64,000 nt of DNA, from positions 57,273,372 through 57,337,371 of the forward strand of contig JBCFYV010000001.1 of NCBI GenBank assembly GCA_039000515.1. Direction: 5' to 3'. The translations under genes and the position numbers were made by a program. Positions 23,518 through 35,066 of this stretch are shown in pieces. Origin of the DNA: Timema cristinae. Its lineage: Eukaryota > Arthropoda > Insecta > Phasmatodea > Timematidae. How positions within the stretch are numbered: the first letter of the stretch is position 1; each line of letters begins with the position of its first letter. Under the pieces are notes generated by a model. It saw only the letters and a list, made by a program, of their open reading frames with translations, was not told where the DNA came from and did no database searches.

Positions 23518-24866
23518 TCTCTAACAATATGAAGTAGGAACAGATTGAAGATACGCACTCTAACAATATGAAGTAGAATCAGATTGAAGATAAGCACTCT
23601 AACAGTATGAAGTAGGATCAGATTGGATACAAGCACCCTAACAATATGAAGTAGGAACAGATTGGAGACAAGCAATCTAACAGTATGAAGTAGAATCAGA
23701 TTGAAGATAAGCACTCTAACAGTATGAAGTAGAATCAGATTGAAGATAAGCACTCTAACAATATGAAGTAGGATCAGATTGGAGACAAGCACTCTAACAG
23801 TATGAAGTAGAATCAGATTGAAGATAAGCACTCTAACAATATGAAGTAGGAACAGATTGGAGACAAGCACTCTAACAGTATGAAGTCTTGACCGGATTGA
23901 AGACAAGCACTCTAACAGTATGAAGTCTGGACCAGATTGGAGACAAGCACTCTAACAGTAAGAAGTCTGGACCAGATTGAAGACAATCACTATAGCAGTA
24001 TGAAGTCTGGAGCAGATTGAAGACAAGCACTCTAACAATATGAAGTAGAATCAGATTGGAGACAAGCACTCTAACAGTATGAAGTCTGGACCAGATTGAA
24101 GATAAGCACTCTAACAGTATGAAGTAGAATCAGATTGAAGATAAGCACTCTAACAATATGAAGTAGGATCAGTTTGGATACAAGCACTCTTACAATATGA
24201 AGTAGGATCAGATTGAAGATAAGCACTCTATCAATAAGAAGTAGGATCAGATTGGGTACAAGCACTCTAACAGTATGAAGTCTGGACCAGATTGAAGATA
24301 AGCACTCTTACAATATGAAGTAGGATCAGATTGAAGATAAGCACTCTAACAATATGAAGTAGGAACAGATTGGAGACAAGCACTCTAACAGTATGAAGTA
24401 GAATCAGATTGGAGACAAGCACTCTTACAATATGAAGTAGGAACAGATTGGAGACAAGCACTCTAACAGTATGAAGTCTGGACCAGATTGGAGACAAGCA
24501 CTCTAACAGTATGAAGTAGAATCAGATTGAAGATAAGCACTCTAACAATATGAAGTAGGATCAGATTGGATACAAGCACTCTAACACTATGAAGTAGAAT
24601 CAGATTGAAGATAAGCATTCTATCAATATGATGTAGGAACAGATTGGATACAAGCACTCTAACACTATGAAGTAGAATCAGATTAATGATAAGCACTCTT
24701 ACAATATGAAGTAGGATCAGATTGGATACAAGCACTCTAACACTATGAAGTAGAATCAGATTGAAGATAAGCACTCTTACAATATGAAGTAGAATCAGAT
24801 TGGATACAAGCACTCTAACAGTATGAAGTCTTGACCAGATTGAAGATAAGCACTCTAACACTATGA
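23518..24866. repeat. Left arm: 39/40-bp minisatellite, about 34 units
   Basis: The unit is CAGATTGAAGATAAGCACTC then TAACAGTATGAAGTAGAAT (39 bp). A 40-bp variant carries TCTGGACCAGA in place of TAGAATCAGA. All long open frames here are repeat artefacts, since 39 is a multiple of three and the unit lacks stops in one frame. The order of variants mirrors the outer half of the right array (about 27540-28916). Confidence 0.95.
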
Positions 24867-25990
24867 AGTATTCTTAAATAACTCCAGCCTAGCATGAAGA
24901 GACACCATTCTCAATCATGGGTCAGGTGATGGGAGGAAAAAAGATCAAGGGGTTCACGATGATATAATTCAGGAGCTGATCCCTTCCCTCCCACGAAGAC
25001 TCGTGCAGGACAACGGTAATAAAGGGCAGACCTACCATTTACCGTCCCCATCTCTATGATAATGTGCTAAGGGAAGCTAGCAGGTGTAGGTGAACCGGGA
25101 TGTACGCCTCCCAGAGAGAGAAACTCTCCGACCCCTGGGGAGAGAGAGAGAACCGTCCGAAGACCTCCTACAAAGTACACAGATCTAGACCCTCAAGAAA
25201 TTTATGTTCTAATACCTTGACTGTTATGATAATGTACGGCTCTTTAAAGAGCAGCTGTGCACCGCAGTCACTAGGTCAAGCTCCCCGCGATACACTTTAC
25301 CGTGTGGGACACCTTATAACCCTATCCATGGGGTATAAACGCTACGTCACGATGCGAGAGATAACCCCTTCACCTGGGTGTTCCATACCGAGAGAGAGAG
25401 AGAGAGAGAGAGGGAGAATAATACTTGTCATATCCAGGTTGTTTCCTGGGAACCTCTAGATCTGTAGCCTATTCCATTAGGTTGTTTCCTGTGATCTAGG
25501 GATTGAACCCGAGACATCTAGATCTGTAGCCTATTCCATTAGATCGTTTCCTGTGATCTAGGGATTGAACCCTGGACATCTAGATCTGTAGCCTGTTCCT
25601 GAAAACAATTCAATGTTTACTCCCTCCGCATGAATGAGCCATATTAGTTTCGAGTACAATTATCCTGGGAAGCAAGGTTCGAACCTCGTATTGTTAATTA
25701 ATGAAGTAAACTCATTTCACATTTAACCTGAAAACAATTCATTGATTAAGTACGGTTATCCTAAAACACACACACACACCTATACACATTCAAGATAGAG
25801 ATATGGTGTAACTATTCACATTTAACCTGAAAACAATTCATTGATTAAGTTCGGTTATCCTAACACACCTGACCATCGGAGGATTGAGGGAGATAGGAAT
25901 TGGGAAGTGAACCCACATTTGCTGGATACTTCGAGACCTGTGAGAGGGAGAATATACTTGTCATATCTGAAAATAATATTTTTTGAACTT
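24867..25990. other. Centre of the large element, non-repetitive part plus arm fragments
   Basis: 24867-25380 is the only low-repeat DNA in the element. Short reading frames on the plus strand (for example LYDNVLREASR near 25050-25080) look protein-like but are interrupted and unidentified. A (GA)n run lies at 25389-25412. 25430-25990 repeats pieces of the arms: two to three GATCTAG-type units, AACCTGAAAACAATTCATTG twice, and one GAACCCACATTTGCTGG unit. Confidence 0.6.
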
Positions 25991-25995
25991 TCCAG

Positions 25996-28916
25996 ACTTC
26001 ATACTGTTAGAGTGCCTGTCTTCAATCTGGTCCAGACTTCATACTGTTAGAGTGCTTGTCTCTAATCTGTTCCTACTTCATACTGTTAGAGTGCCTGTCT
26101 CTAATCTGATCCTGCTTCATATTGTAAGAGTGCTTGTCTCCAATCTGATTCTACTTCATACTGTTAGAGTGCTTATCTTCAATCTGATTCTAATTCATAC
26201 TGTTAGAGTGCTTGTCTCCAATCTGTTCCTACTTCATACTGTTAGAGTGCTTATCTTCAATCTGATTCTACTTAATACTGTTAGAGTGCTTGTCTCCAAT
26301 CCGATTTTACTTCATACTGTTATAGTGCTTGTCTCCAATCTGTTTTCCTACTTCATATTGTTAGAGTGCTTTTCTTCAATCTGATTCTAATTCATACTGT
26401 TAGAGTGCTTGTCTCCAATCTGATCCTACTTCATATTGTTAGAGTGCTTGTCTCCAATCTGATTCTACTTCATAGTGTTAGAGTGTTTGTCTCCAATCTG
26501 TTCCTACATCATATTGTTAGAGTGCTTGTCTCCAATCTGATTCTACTTCATACTGTTAGAGTGCTTGTATCCAATCTGATCCTACTTCATATTGTTAGAG
26601 TGCTTATCTTCAATCTGATTCTAATTCATACTGTTAGAGTGCTTGTATCCAATCTGATTCTACTTCATATTGTAAGAGTGCTTATCTTCAATCTGATTCT
26701 ACTTCATAGTGTTAGAGTGCTTGTATCCAATCTGATCCTACTTCATATTGTAAGAGTGCTTATCTTTAATCTGATTCTACTTCATAGTGTTAGAGTGCTT
26801 GTATCCAATCTGTTCCTACATCATATTGATAGAATGCTTATCTTCAATCTGATTCTACTTCATAGTGTTAGAGTGCTTGTATCCAATCTGATCCTACTTC
26901 ATATTGTTAGAGTGCTTATCTTCAATCTGATTCTACTTCATACTGTTAGAGTGCTTGTCTCCAATCTGGTCCAGACTTCATACTGTTAGAGTGCTTGTCT
27001 CCAATCTGTTCCTACTTCATATTGTAAGAGTGCTTGTCTCCAATCTGATTCTACTTCATACTGTTAGAGTGCTTGTCTCCAATCTGTTCCTACTTCATAT
27101 TGTTAGAGTGCTTATCTTCAATCTGATTCTAATTCATACTGTTAGAGTGCTTGTCTCCAATCTGATCCTACTTCATATTGTAAGAGTGCTTATCTTCAAT
27201 CTGGTCCAGACTTCATACTGTTAGAGTGCTTGTACCCAATCTGATCCTACTTCTTATTGATAGAGTGCTTATCTTCAATCTGATCCTACTTCATATTGTA
27301 AGAGTGCTTGTATCCAATCTGATCCTACTTCATATTGTAAGAGTGCTTATCTTCAATCTGATTCTACTTCATACTATTAGAGTGCTTGTCTTCAATCTGG
27401 TCAAGACTTCATACTGTTAGAGTGCCTGTCTTCAATCTGGTCAAGACTTCATACTGTTAGAGTGCTTGTCTTCAATCTGCTCCAGACTTCATACTGCTAT
27501 AGTGATTGTTTTCAATCTGGTCAAGACTTCTAACTGTTAGAGTGCTTGTCTCCAATCTGTTCCTACTTCATAGTGTTAGAGTGCTTATCTTCAATCTGAT
27601 TCTAATTCATACTGTTAGAGTGCTTGTATCCAATCTGATTCTACTTCATATTGTAAGAGTGCTTATCTTCAATCTGATTCTACTTCATAGTGTTAGAGTG
27701 CTTGTATCCAATCTGATCCTACTTCATATTGTAAGAGTGCTTATCATTAATCTGATTCTTCTTCATAGTGTTAGAGTGCTTGTATCCAATCTGTTCCTAC
27801 ATCATATTGATAGAATGCTTATCTTCAATCTGATTCTACTTCATAGTGTTAGAGTGCTTGTATCCAATCTGATCCTACTTCATATTGTTAGAGTGCTTAT
27901 CTTCAATCTGATTCTACTTCATACTGTTAGAGTGCTTGTCTCCAATCTGGTCCAGACTTCATACTGTTAGAGTGCTTGTCTCCAATCTGTTCCTACTTCA
28001 TATTGTAAGAGTGCTTGTCTCCAATCTGATTCTACTTCATACTGTTAGAGTGCTTGTCTCCAATCTGTTCCTACTTCATATTGTTAGAGTGCTTATCTTC
28101 AATCTGATCCTACTTCATATTGTAAGAGTGCTTATCTTCAATCTGGTCCAGACTTCATACTGTTAGAGTGCTTGTACCCAATCTGATCCTACTTCTTATT
28201 GATAGAGTGCTTATCTTCAATCTGATCCTACTTCATATTGTAAGAGTGCTTGTATCCAAACTGATCCTACTTCATATTGTTAGAGTGCTTATCTTCAATC
28301 TGATTCTACTTCATACTGTTAGAGTGCTTATCTTCAATCTGGTCCAGACTTCATACTGTTAGAGTGCTTGTCTCCAATCTGATTCTACTTCATATTGTTA
28401 GAGTGCTTGTCTTCAATCTGCTCCAGACTTCATACTGCTATAGTGATTGTCTTCAATCTGGTCCAGACTTCTTACTGTTAGAGTGCTTGTCTCCAATCTG
28501 GTCCAGACTTCATACTGTTAGAGTGCTTGTCTTCAATCCGGTCAAGACTTCATACTGTTAGAGTGCTTGTCTTCAATCCGGTCAAGACTTCATACTGTTA
28601 GAGTGCTTATCTTCAATCTGGTCCTGACTTCATAATGTTAGAGTGCTTGTCTCCAATCTGTTCCTACTTCATACTGTTAGAGTGCTTGTCTCCAATCGGG
28701 TCCAGACTTCATACTGTTAGAGTGCTTGTCTTCAATCTGGTCCAGACTTCATACTGTTAGAGTGCCTGTCTCCAATCTGTTCCTACTTCATAGTGTTAGA
28801 GTGCTTGTCTCCAATCTATTCCTACTTCATAATGTTAGAGTGCTTGTCTCCAATCTGATCCTACTTCATATTGTTAGAGTGCGTATTTTCAATCTGTTCC
28901 TACTTCATATTGTTAG
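25996..28916. repeat. Right arm: 39/40-bp minisatellite, about 75 units
   Basis: These are the same units as 23518-24866 on the other strand (CTTCATACTGTTAGAGTGCT). The array is about twice as long as in the left arm. A block ending near 26989 recurs, ending near 27970, with the same order of rare variants, so part of the array was duplicated as a block of about 980 bp. Confidence 0.95.
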
Positions 28917-29049
28917 AGAATTAGCTTTAAATGAGGATGTAACAAGGAGATTGGTTAAATACACACTCTTCAACTCCTCACCTAGTAGAATCGTAAAAGT
29001 TCTGCATGTGTAGATTTAAACCATTCCTAAATCTGTTACTTCATTTGAA

Positions 29050-29265
29050 TATTGAATTAGCCAATAGGGTGTAATGAGTTGAGCTGGATAGAACTAGCTC
29101 AAGATAGGGTTAGGGATGTAATGAGTTGGACTGGATAGAACTATGTCAAGATAAGGATAAAGTGTAATGAGGTGGACTGGATAGAACTAGCTCAAGATAG
29201 AGCTAGGGTGTAATGATGTGGACTGGATAGAACTACCTCAAGATAGAGATAGGGTGTAACTATTC
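29050..29265. repeat. Right arm: 44-bp tandem units
   Basis: This is the mirror of 23160-23380, with units GTGTAATGAGTTGGACTGGA then TAGAACTAGCTCAAGATAG. Confidence 0.85.
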
Positions 29266-29689
29266 ACATTTAACCTGAAAACAAGATTAGGTCTATTCAC
29301 GTAATTCATGTTGAATAAGTAACTTATATTTAGTATCACTTTTAATAAATAATCTCGAGCAATTGAGTAATTGATATTTCAAAAAAACTATTCACATTTA
29401 ACCTGAAAACAATTCAATGTTTATTGACTTAGATTAAGTACGGCTATCCTAACACACACACACACACACACGTATTGTTAGTTAAAACTCATTCAAAGAT
29501 TATTGATTTAGATTAAGTTCAGTTACCCTAACACATACTCACTCACTCACACACGCACACGACCCTGATGTAAACAATTCTTTTAAACTCTTTCAATGAT
29601 TATTGACTTAGAAGGGAATAATACTTGTCATATCCTTGACCATCAGGGTTTGAGGGAGAATATACTTGTCCATGAGCTGCCCTCCCGAA

Positions 29690-30180
29690 GTGAACCCGTA
29701 TTTGTATGGAGGTAGAGCGGATCCGCCAGACCGTGAGGCAACCCTTGGGAATGAACCCGCATTTGCGTGGAGGTAGAGTGGATACTTCAAGACCGTGAGA
29801 CAACCCTTGGGAATGAACCCGCATTTGCTGGATAGTTCGAGACCGTGAGACGACCTGAACCCGCATTTGCGGAGAGAGAGAGTGGATCCGCCTGGGAATG
29901 AACCCGCATTTGCCGGATACTTCGAGACCGTGAGACGACCTGAACCCGCATTTGCGGAGAGAGAGAGTGGATCCGCCTGGGAATGAACCCGCATTTGCCG
30001 GATACTTCGAGACCGTGAGACGACTTGAACCCGCATTTGCGGAGAGAGAGAGTGGATCCGCCTGGGAATGAACCCGCATTTGCCGGATACTTCGAGACCG
30101 TGAGACGACCTGAACCCGCATTTGCGGAGAGAGAGAGTGGATCCGCCTGGGAATGAACCCGCATTTGCTGAAGTTGTTTC
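29690..30180. repeat. Right arm: 85-bp tandem array
   Basis: This is the mirror of 22183-22760, with about four full units (GGGAATGAACCCGCATTTGC, GGATACTTCGAGACCGTGAG) and slightly fewer copies than the left arm. Confidence 0.85.
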
Positions 30181-30299
30181 CTGTGAAAGTGCCGAGGATT
30201 GAACCAGGGACCTATGGAACTGTAGCCTGACCATCAGGGTTTGAGAGAGAGAAAGATATTAAGATGTCATATCTTGACCATCAGGGTTCGGCTGTCCTC

Positions 30300-30345
30300 C
30301 CACGTAGGAATTGAGAAGGTTTAATTAGAGGAAGTGAACCCGCTA
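30300..30345. repeat. SINE-like fragment inside right arm
   Basis: The sequence GGAATTGAGAAGGTTTAATT, AGAGGAAGTGAACCCGC parallels GGAATTGGGAAGGTTGAATT, AGAGGAAGTGAACCAAC in the SINE at 35741-35991. The mirrored piece is at about 22012-22055 in the left arm. Confidence 0.65.
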
Positions 30346-30499
30346 TCCTTACTTCATAGTGTTAGAGTTCTTGTATCCAATCTGATCCTACTTCATATTG
30401 TAAGAGTGCTTATCTTCAATCTGATTCTACTTCATATTGTAAGAGTGCTTGTCTTCAATCTGGTCCAGACTTCATACTGTTATCCTATGATCTACATTA

Positions 30500-30830
30500 T
30501 AGATATGAGGATTGAACCTGGGACCTATGGATCTGTAGCCTGTTCCATTAGGTTGTTTCCTGTGATCTAGGGATTGAACCCGGGACGTCTAGATCAGTAG
30601 CCTGTTCCATTAGGTTGTTTCCTATGATCTAAGGATTGAACCCGGGACGTCTAGATCAGTAGCCTGTTCCGTTAGGTTGTTTCCTGTGATCTAGGGATTG
30701 AACCCGGGACATCTAGATCAGTAGCCTGTTCCATTATGTTGTTTCCTATGATCTCGGGACATCTAGATCAGTAGCCTGTTCCGTTAGGTTGTTTCCTATG
30801 ATCTCGGGACATCTAGATCAGTAGCCTGTT
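30500..30830. repeat. Right arm: 50-60-bp units with B-box-like motif
   Basis: This is the mirror of 21530-21835 (GTAGCCTGTTCCATTAGGTT, GGGATTGAACCCGGGACGTC). Confidence 0.8.
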
Positions 30831-31200
30831 CCGGAGACGACCTGAACCCGCATTTGCGGAGAGAGAGGGAGAGAAAACCCTGTTCCCCGTATGCTAGTCT
30901 CCCCCGCTCCCCCCTCTCAGCCATCCCTAGCCCTCCGCGCATCCCAGTCGTGTCCTCTGCCCCTCACCCCTCCACCCAAGTCCTCCATCCACCAACCTAC
31001 AACCCTCTCAATTATGCTAATGAGGAAACACACCATCATGTCTCTCTAACATCACCCCCCCACCTCCCCCCCCCCCTGCCATCTCAGGATCCGCACCGGG
31101 CTCCAACCCTCCCCAACCTCCTACATGTCTATCCTGTCATCTCAGGATCCATAAACAACAGGATTAATGTGTGCCCCCGAAACTGCATTCCTTACTTACT

Positions 31201-31206
31201 TTTGTA
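31201..31206. repeat. Right 6-bp target-site duplication TTTGTA
   Basis: It directly follows the right terminus ...CCTTACTTACT and is identical to 20896-20901. Confidence 0.8.
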
Positions 31207-31212
31207 ATGCTA

Positions 31213-31680
31213 AGTAATTTCATATCTCAAATAGTTTCAGAGATATTATAAAAAATGTTAATTTACGCATCAGACCGGAGCCCTTAAAGCCATTTTGCCG
31301 AAATATTGAGAGCAGCCATTTTGTTTGGAATATTTATTAATGTTTATTAATAAAATGTAATCAAAATCGTTAGAGCCGATTTTGAGAAAATTGACTTTTT
31401 CTCTTTTTGCCATTCAGTAAACTACCCTTAATTTTAGGGATAGATATCCAATTCCAAAAACCTCTCGGGGCAACCCTATGAAAACCCTATATATCAAGTT
31501 TTAGCTCAATCGGTAAAATAGTTTAGGCTCTAGTCGGAGGTACAGACAGACAGACGGAAATTCAAAAACCACTTTTTCGGATTCTGGGAGTCATTAAACG
31601 TCAATATTCATCAAAAGCTCGAGTTCAATTATTTTTACGATCACCATACTTTCTCTACCTGTAAGATAGAGAGAAAGTAA
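31213..31680 (+). repeat. Dispersed repeat copy, right of the large element
   Basis: It is longer than the copy at 20441-20790, adding ATCAAGTTTTAGCTCAATCG and GGTACAGACAGACAGACGG. Its end TACTTTCTCTACCTGTAAGA is complete. There is no coding capacity. Confidence 0.7.
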
Positions 31681-33087
31681 AAACGAAATTCAAAAATCGG
31701 GCAAATTTGTAATTTATTAGTAAGGTTTAAGGACAACATTAGTTTGAGCCAACAAATAAAGAAAATATGAGACTTAACTAGGAATTTTGAAAAGCTATAT
31801 TAAGTCCACAGTCCATATTATTATGTTCAAGATGATCACATTAAGCCGCGTACACACCAGCGAGCCGAATAACGAACCGTACGCCGAACTGCGCGGCGAA
31901 CACTGAAAGGTGGTGGGGTGTTCGGTTCGCTGTTTTTCCGTTAGTATCGTCCAAACCCAAAGAGAATAAATAAACGTACCTATTAACAAGAATCGGCCGC
32001 TAGATATATTTTCATCTAGCTCGCCTTGAAGAAGCGAAGTTAAAAATACATCTGAGCAAAGATTTATTATTTTATTAATATTATGGTCTATCAACTGCTC
32101 TGGTTTAATAAATATTTTTATTAAATAGTAGATACTTTTTATTAGATTTTATAACATAAGTAATCACACTTTTTTTATAATAATGGACATCTCCCACCCA
32201 CCCTACGATCCAGCCACCCTTGCCTGAAGATATTTTATGTTTCAAATTTACCTTTTTACATTCTCGAAACAATACTCAATGAACCGTACATCTAAAGCGG
32301 GCCTTACACGATCAATAATATTGACAATATCAGTATTGACAATACAGCCGTCAATCCTCGTGCCAACCAGTCTCAAACTTGCCCTACTTACACGATCAAT
32401 ATTATTGACAATACTTTTGTCAATAAATTTGCACAGTACCTCTCTTTATGCGTACGAGCAGGTATAATCTGTGTGGTTTTATTCTGTTGTTTCTGAGTCT
32501 TGTCCTTCCAAAACATGGACAGCCACACAAAAGGTTGCATAGCTATTATTTTGGCGCTTGGAACTACTCGTTGAGTGAAACGCCAAAGCTGGATGTAGGG
32601 ATGTTTGAAAAAAAGAGAAGAATATTCTCATCTAGTTTTTGTTAAGTACCTGCTTACTTTCAATACAAAATCGAAGGATACCAATATATTGGCTGGTTGG
32701 AATTCCTCCCTACATAGGTACAGCAATGCGCCAGTTTAATGGCTCTCTTCACTTTGTAATTGAAAGTGAGCAGGTGGTACATACTTGGTACGTAGGTAAT
32801 AAAATGAAAGAAATAGGGAGCTGCATTAACTGCTAGAAAAATAAGTACGTATATTGAATATAAGAGACAGTACAAAGTAAACATTTGTCCCAAAAATTGA
32901 AATAACTTATACATTAAAAAACTGAAGTTAATGAAAAAACTTGAGCAAACACTTCAAAATCGCCAACACTCACCCTTTAAAGTTCTGAAAAAGTGAGGGA
33001 GATGCCCTCTGTTTGTAAGTTCATTTCGAATGGTAGGGTCGTCACAGGTGGGGAAGAAGTACTGTAGTAGAATGTCGAGAATGACGA

Positions 33088-33095
33088 GGAACTAG
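33088..33095. repeat. 8-bp target duplication GGAACTAG, left
   Basis: It is identical to 33907-33914, immediately outside the termini of the MITE at 33096-33906. Confidence 0.9.
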
Positions 33096-33906
33096 TAGAG
33101 ATGGGCGAAACCGTGATTTTACGATATCAGTGAATACAGTGACTGTGATTTTCAAATATCGGTGATTTATACCAGTGAATTTTCACAGTAACCTGTGTTC
33201 ACAGTGTTTTGATGGACCGATATTTTTTCACTTTCCAACCACGGTCAAGGCTAGTATTTAGCTGCTGTCCGAGTATCGAGTATCGAGTATCGAGTATGGA
33301 GTATTTATGAGTATTGAGTATTGGGTATTTAGTATTTACTCGAATACTCCCATGAGTATCGGTTGGAAAGAAAACTAATTACTAGGGTGTTTGGCGGCTT
33401 GCAATGGAATTCGATACTTTAAAGGCCTAACATAAGCTCTTCCTGTCGGCACTGACATTGACAATCAACATACCTACCTAATCTTTCAAGGTTTCATCTG
33501 GGTTTCATTTTGCCTGACTTATGTACAGTCAATACAAAAGTATGCGTTTTAAGATGTTTCATACAGTTGATAAGAAAAGAAAGCAAAACATACTGTTTTT
33601 GAAAAATGAGCTCTACGAAATCAAGTCAATAAGGTCAATTCTCAATTATCTGGTAGAAAATAAAAAATAAAAGAATAACAAGGGCCACGAAGCGAGTATT
33701 TACTCGAGTGTCTTGAGGAATCAATACTAGCTCCGTGGCTCGAGTAACTGTTGCCATCTGATGCGAGTATGGAGTATCTGCGAGTATAGAGTATAGATCA
33801 CTGATATCTCAATCACCAATACTTTTGAGATCGAGTAGCTGGGAGTATCGGTGATCAAATGGTATCGGTGAAAAAATCACAGTCAGTGATATATCGCCCA
33901 TCTCTA
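33096..33906. mobile_element. Non-autonomous hAT-type MITE, 811 bp
   Basis: The ends TAGAGATGGGCGA are exact inverted repeats. Next to them, CGTGATTTTACGATATCAGT on the left corresponds to the right-end complement CACTGACTGTGATTTTTTCA. Perfect 8-bp duplications flank it, which is typical for hAT insertions. The interior has GAGTATCGAGTATCGAGTAT arrays (33273-33350) mirrored by ATACTCG... pieces at 33690-33790. There is no ORF, so a transposase would be supplied from elsewhere. Confidence 0.88.
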
Positions 33907-33914
33907 GGAACTAG
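33907..33914. repeat. 8-bp target duplication GGAACTAG, right
   Basis: It is identical to 33088-33095. Confidence 0.9.
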
Positions 33915-34321
33915 TACTCTGCGAATTATCTGAGCTTCTTGGAGGTTCATGTTCCATATTTATTTTAACGGAGTCGCCTCGAAAAGGATGTCATTTATTG
34001 CTTTCTTTGCGAAAGCTCTTTGTCGGGACTCTGTAAAGTCAACCATTTTTATCCCCAAACTTTAGCAATAGTCGGAATGTTGCTGTCAGGGTTCGATGAG
34101 GTTTCCAAAAGGGTACATGCTTTTTGTAAAAGCTCGTTTTGCTTCGAGATTGGACCTTGCATTCTTGGTTTTTTTTTTGTTTCGAAGAGTTTGAAGAGGT
34201 GATTGTGGGGAAGCATTGAAGATGTTGAAGCTATGGAATTAGCAGAAATCTGATGAGTGCGTCCACCTATTTCTTGACTCTCTGTACCATCCTCTTCCAA
34301 CAATATATTCATCGTTCCCAA
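33915..34321 (-). pseudogene. MADF/BESS-like transposon protein remnant (C-terminal part)
   Basis: On the minus strand a 90-codon open stretch contains LFETKKKPRMQGPISKQNEL and LLQKACTLLETSS. After a one-base frame change near 34050 it goes on with RQRAFAKKAINDILFEATPL and a stop near 33950. In PIF/Harbinger-associated MADF proteins the C-terminal region has the pattern LLQxA...AxKxINDxLFEA, which this resembles. The DNA-binding MADF part was not found. The frameshift and missing N-terminus make it a remnant. The call rests on remembered family pattern and is moderate at best. Confidence 0.4.
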
Positions 34322-34990
34322 GGACTAAATCGTCTGTAATGGGGTCGGTCATTGTTACCTTCACAGGAGTGAGAGGACTGAACTGAGTATTGATGGAAAT
34401 ATTGACGCTCGCCCCTATACGGTCAATAATACTGACAATATCCCCTCCACTTTCCAGTATTGATGCCCGAAAAACAGAAAATCCGGATTTGCTTCAATAC
34501 TCCATCAATATCGACCGTTGTTACATTTCGAGTCTTGGCGAGTGTTAATAGTTGCATATTAACCCCCACGTTGTGTCGCCATTTGCTATACTTCTCTTTT
34601 TATTGACGTATAATAGCCCCGTGATTGGAAGTCATTTGTTATATTTCTCCTCCCCACGTTAGAATGCTATTTGTTTTATTACATAACAGAATCATTTAAG
34701 AGTCACTCCGTAAATCATCGTTTCTATTACGCAACTATGTGCTTTACTTATAATGCCACGTTCCTTATCATTAGACTTTAATAAATGATAATATATCACA
34801 TAAAGTTTGATATCTATTTATTCCTTAAATTGAAAACATATTGTTATTAATATTCTAATCGAAACACGATCATGTCGAGGGCCTAGCAACTTATAATCAC
34901 CGATCGCTTAAAGCACGTCCATTCAAGACCACGACTGATTGCACAGTAAAATACGAAGTTTCAAAAAGTCACATATATCTGAGTTCAATA

Positions 34991-35003
34991 GAAGCTTCTC
35001 GAA
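34991..35003. promoter_or_regulatory. Heat-shock element GAAGCTTCTCGAA
   Basis: Three alternating pentamers (nGAAnnTTCnnGAAn) fit the binding pattern of heat-shock factor trimers perfectly. Whether it functions is unknown. It lies inside the element at 32297-35452. Confidence 0.5.
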
Positions 35004-35066
35004 GGAACCTTTCTAACGGTAAATTACACACCTATAAACTCAGAACAAAAATACCTATTGCTTGCG

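Larger units (their letters stand above)
20902..31200. mobile_element. 10.3-kb element with giant terminal inverted repeats, Polinton-like termini
   Basis: The left end AGTAAGTAAGGAATGCAG is matched exactly by the reverse complement of the right end, and the match continues with very few differences through the outer 100 bp. Both arms hold the same modules in mirrored order (left 20902-24866, right about 25990-31200). A perfect 6-bp direct repeat flanks the element. A 6-bp duplication, 5'-AG...CT-3' ends and long inverted repeats are the published terminal signature of Polintons/Mavericks. However, no polymerase B, retroviral-type integrase, packaging ATPase, protease or capsid gene is visible. 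It is therefore best called a non-autonomous, Polinton-like or foldback element. Open frames in it come from tandem repeats. Confidence 0.7.

Noticed and set aside
23424..24861. Long minus-strand open frames with LILLHTVRVLIFN repeats
   Set aside because: They follow the 39-bp minisatellite. The same peptides appear on the opposite strand in the other arm, and frames break at each 40-bp unit.
23518..28916. CRISPR-like appearance of regular 39-bp repeats
   Set aside because: There are no unique spacers. Units are contiguous and vary gradually, and the context is eukaryotic with no cas genes.
25983..29013. Plus-strand repeat proteins of up to 207 codons
   Set aside because: Same reason as for the left arm: a period divisible by three with no stop in one frame, and no start context or splice signals.
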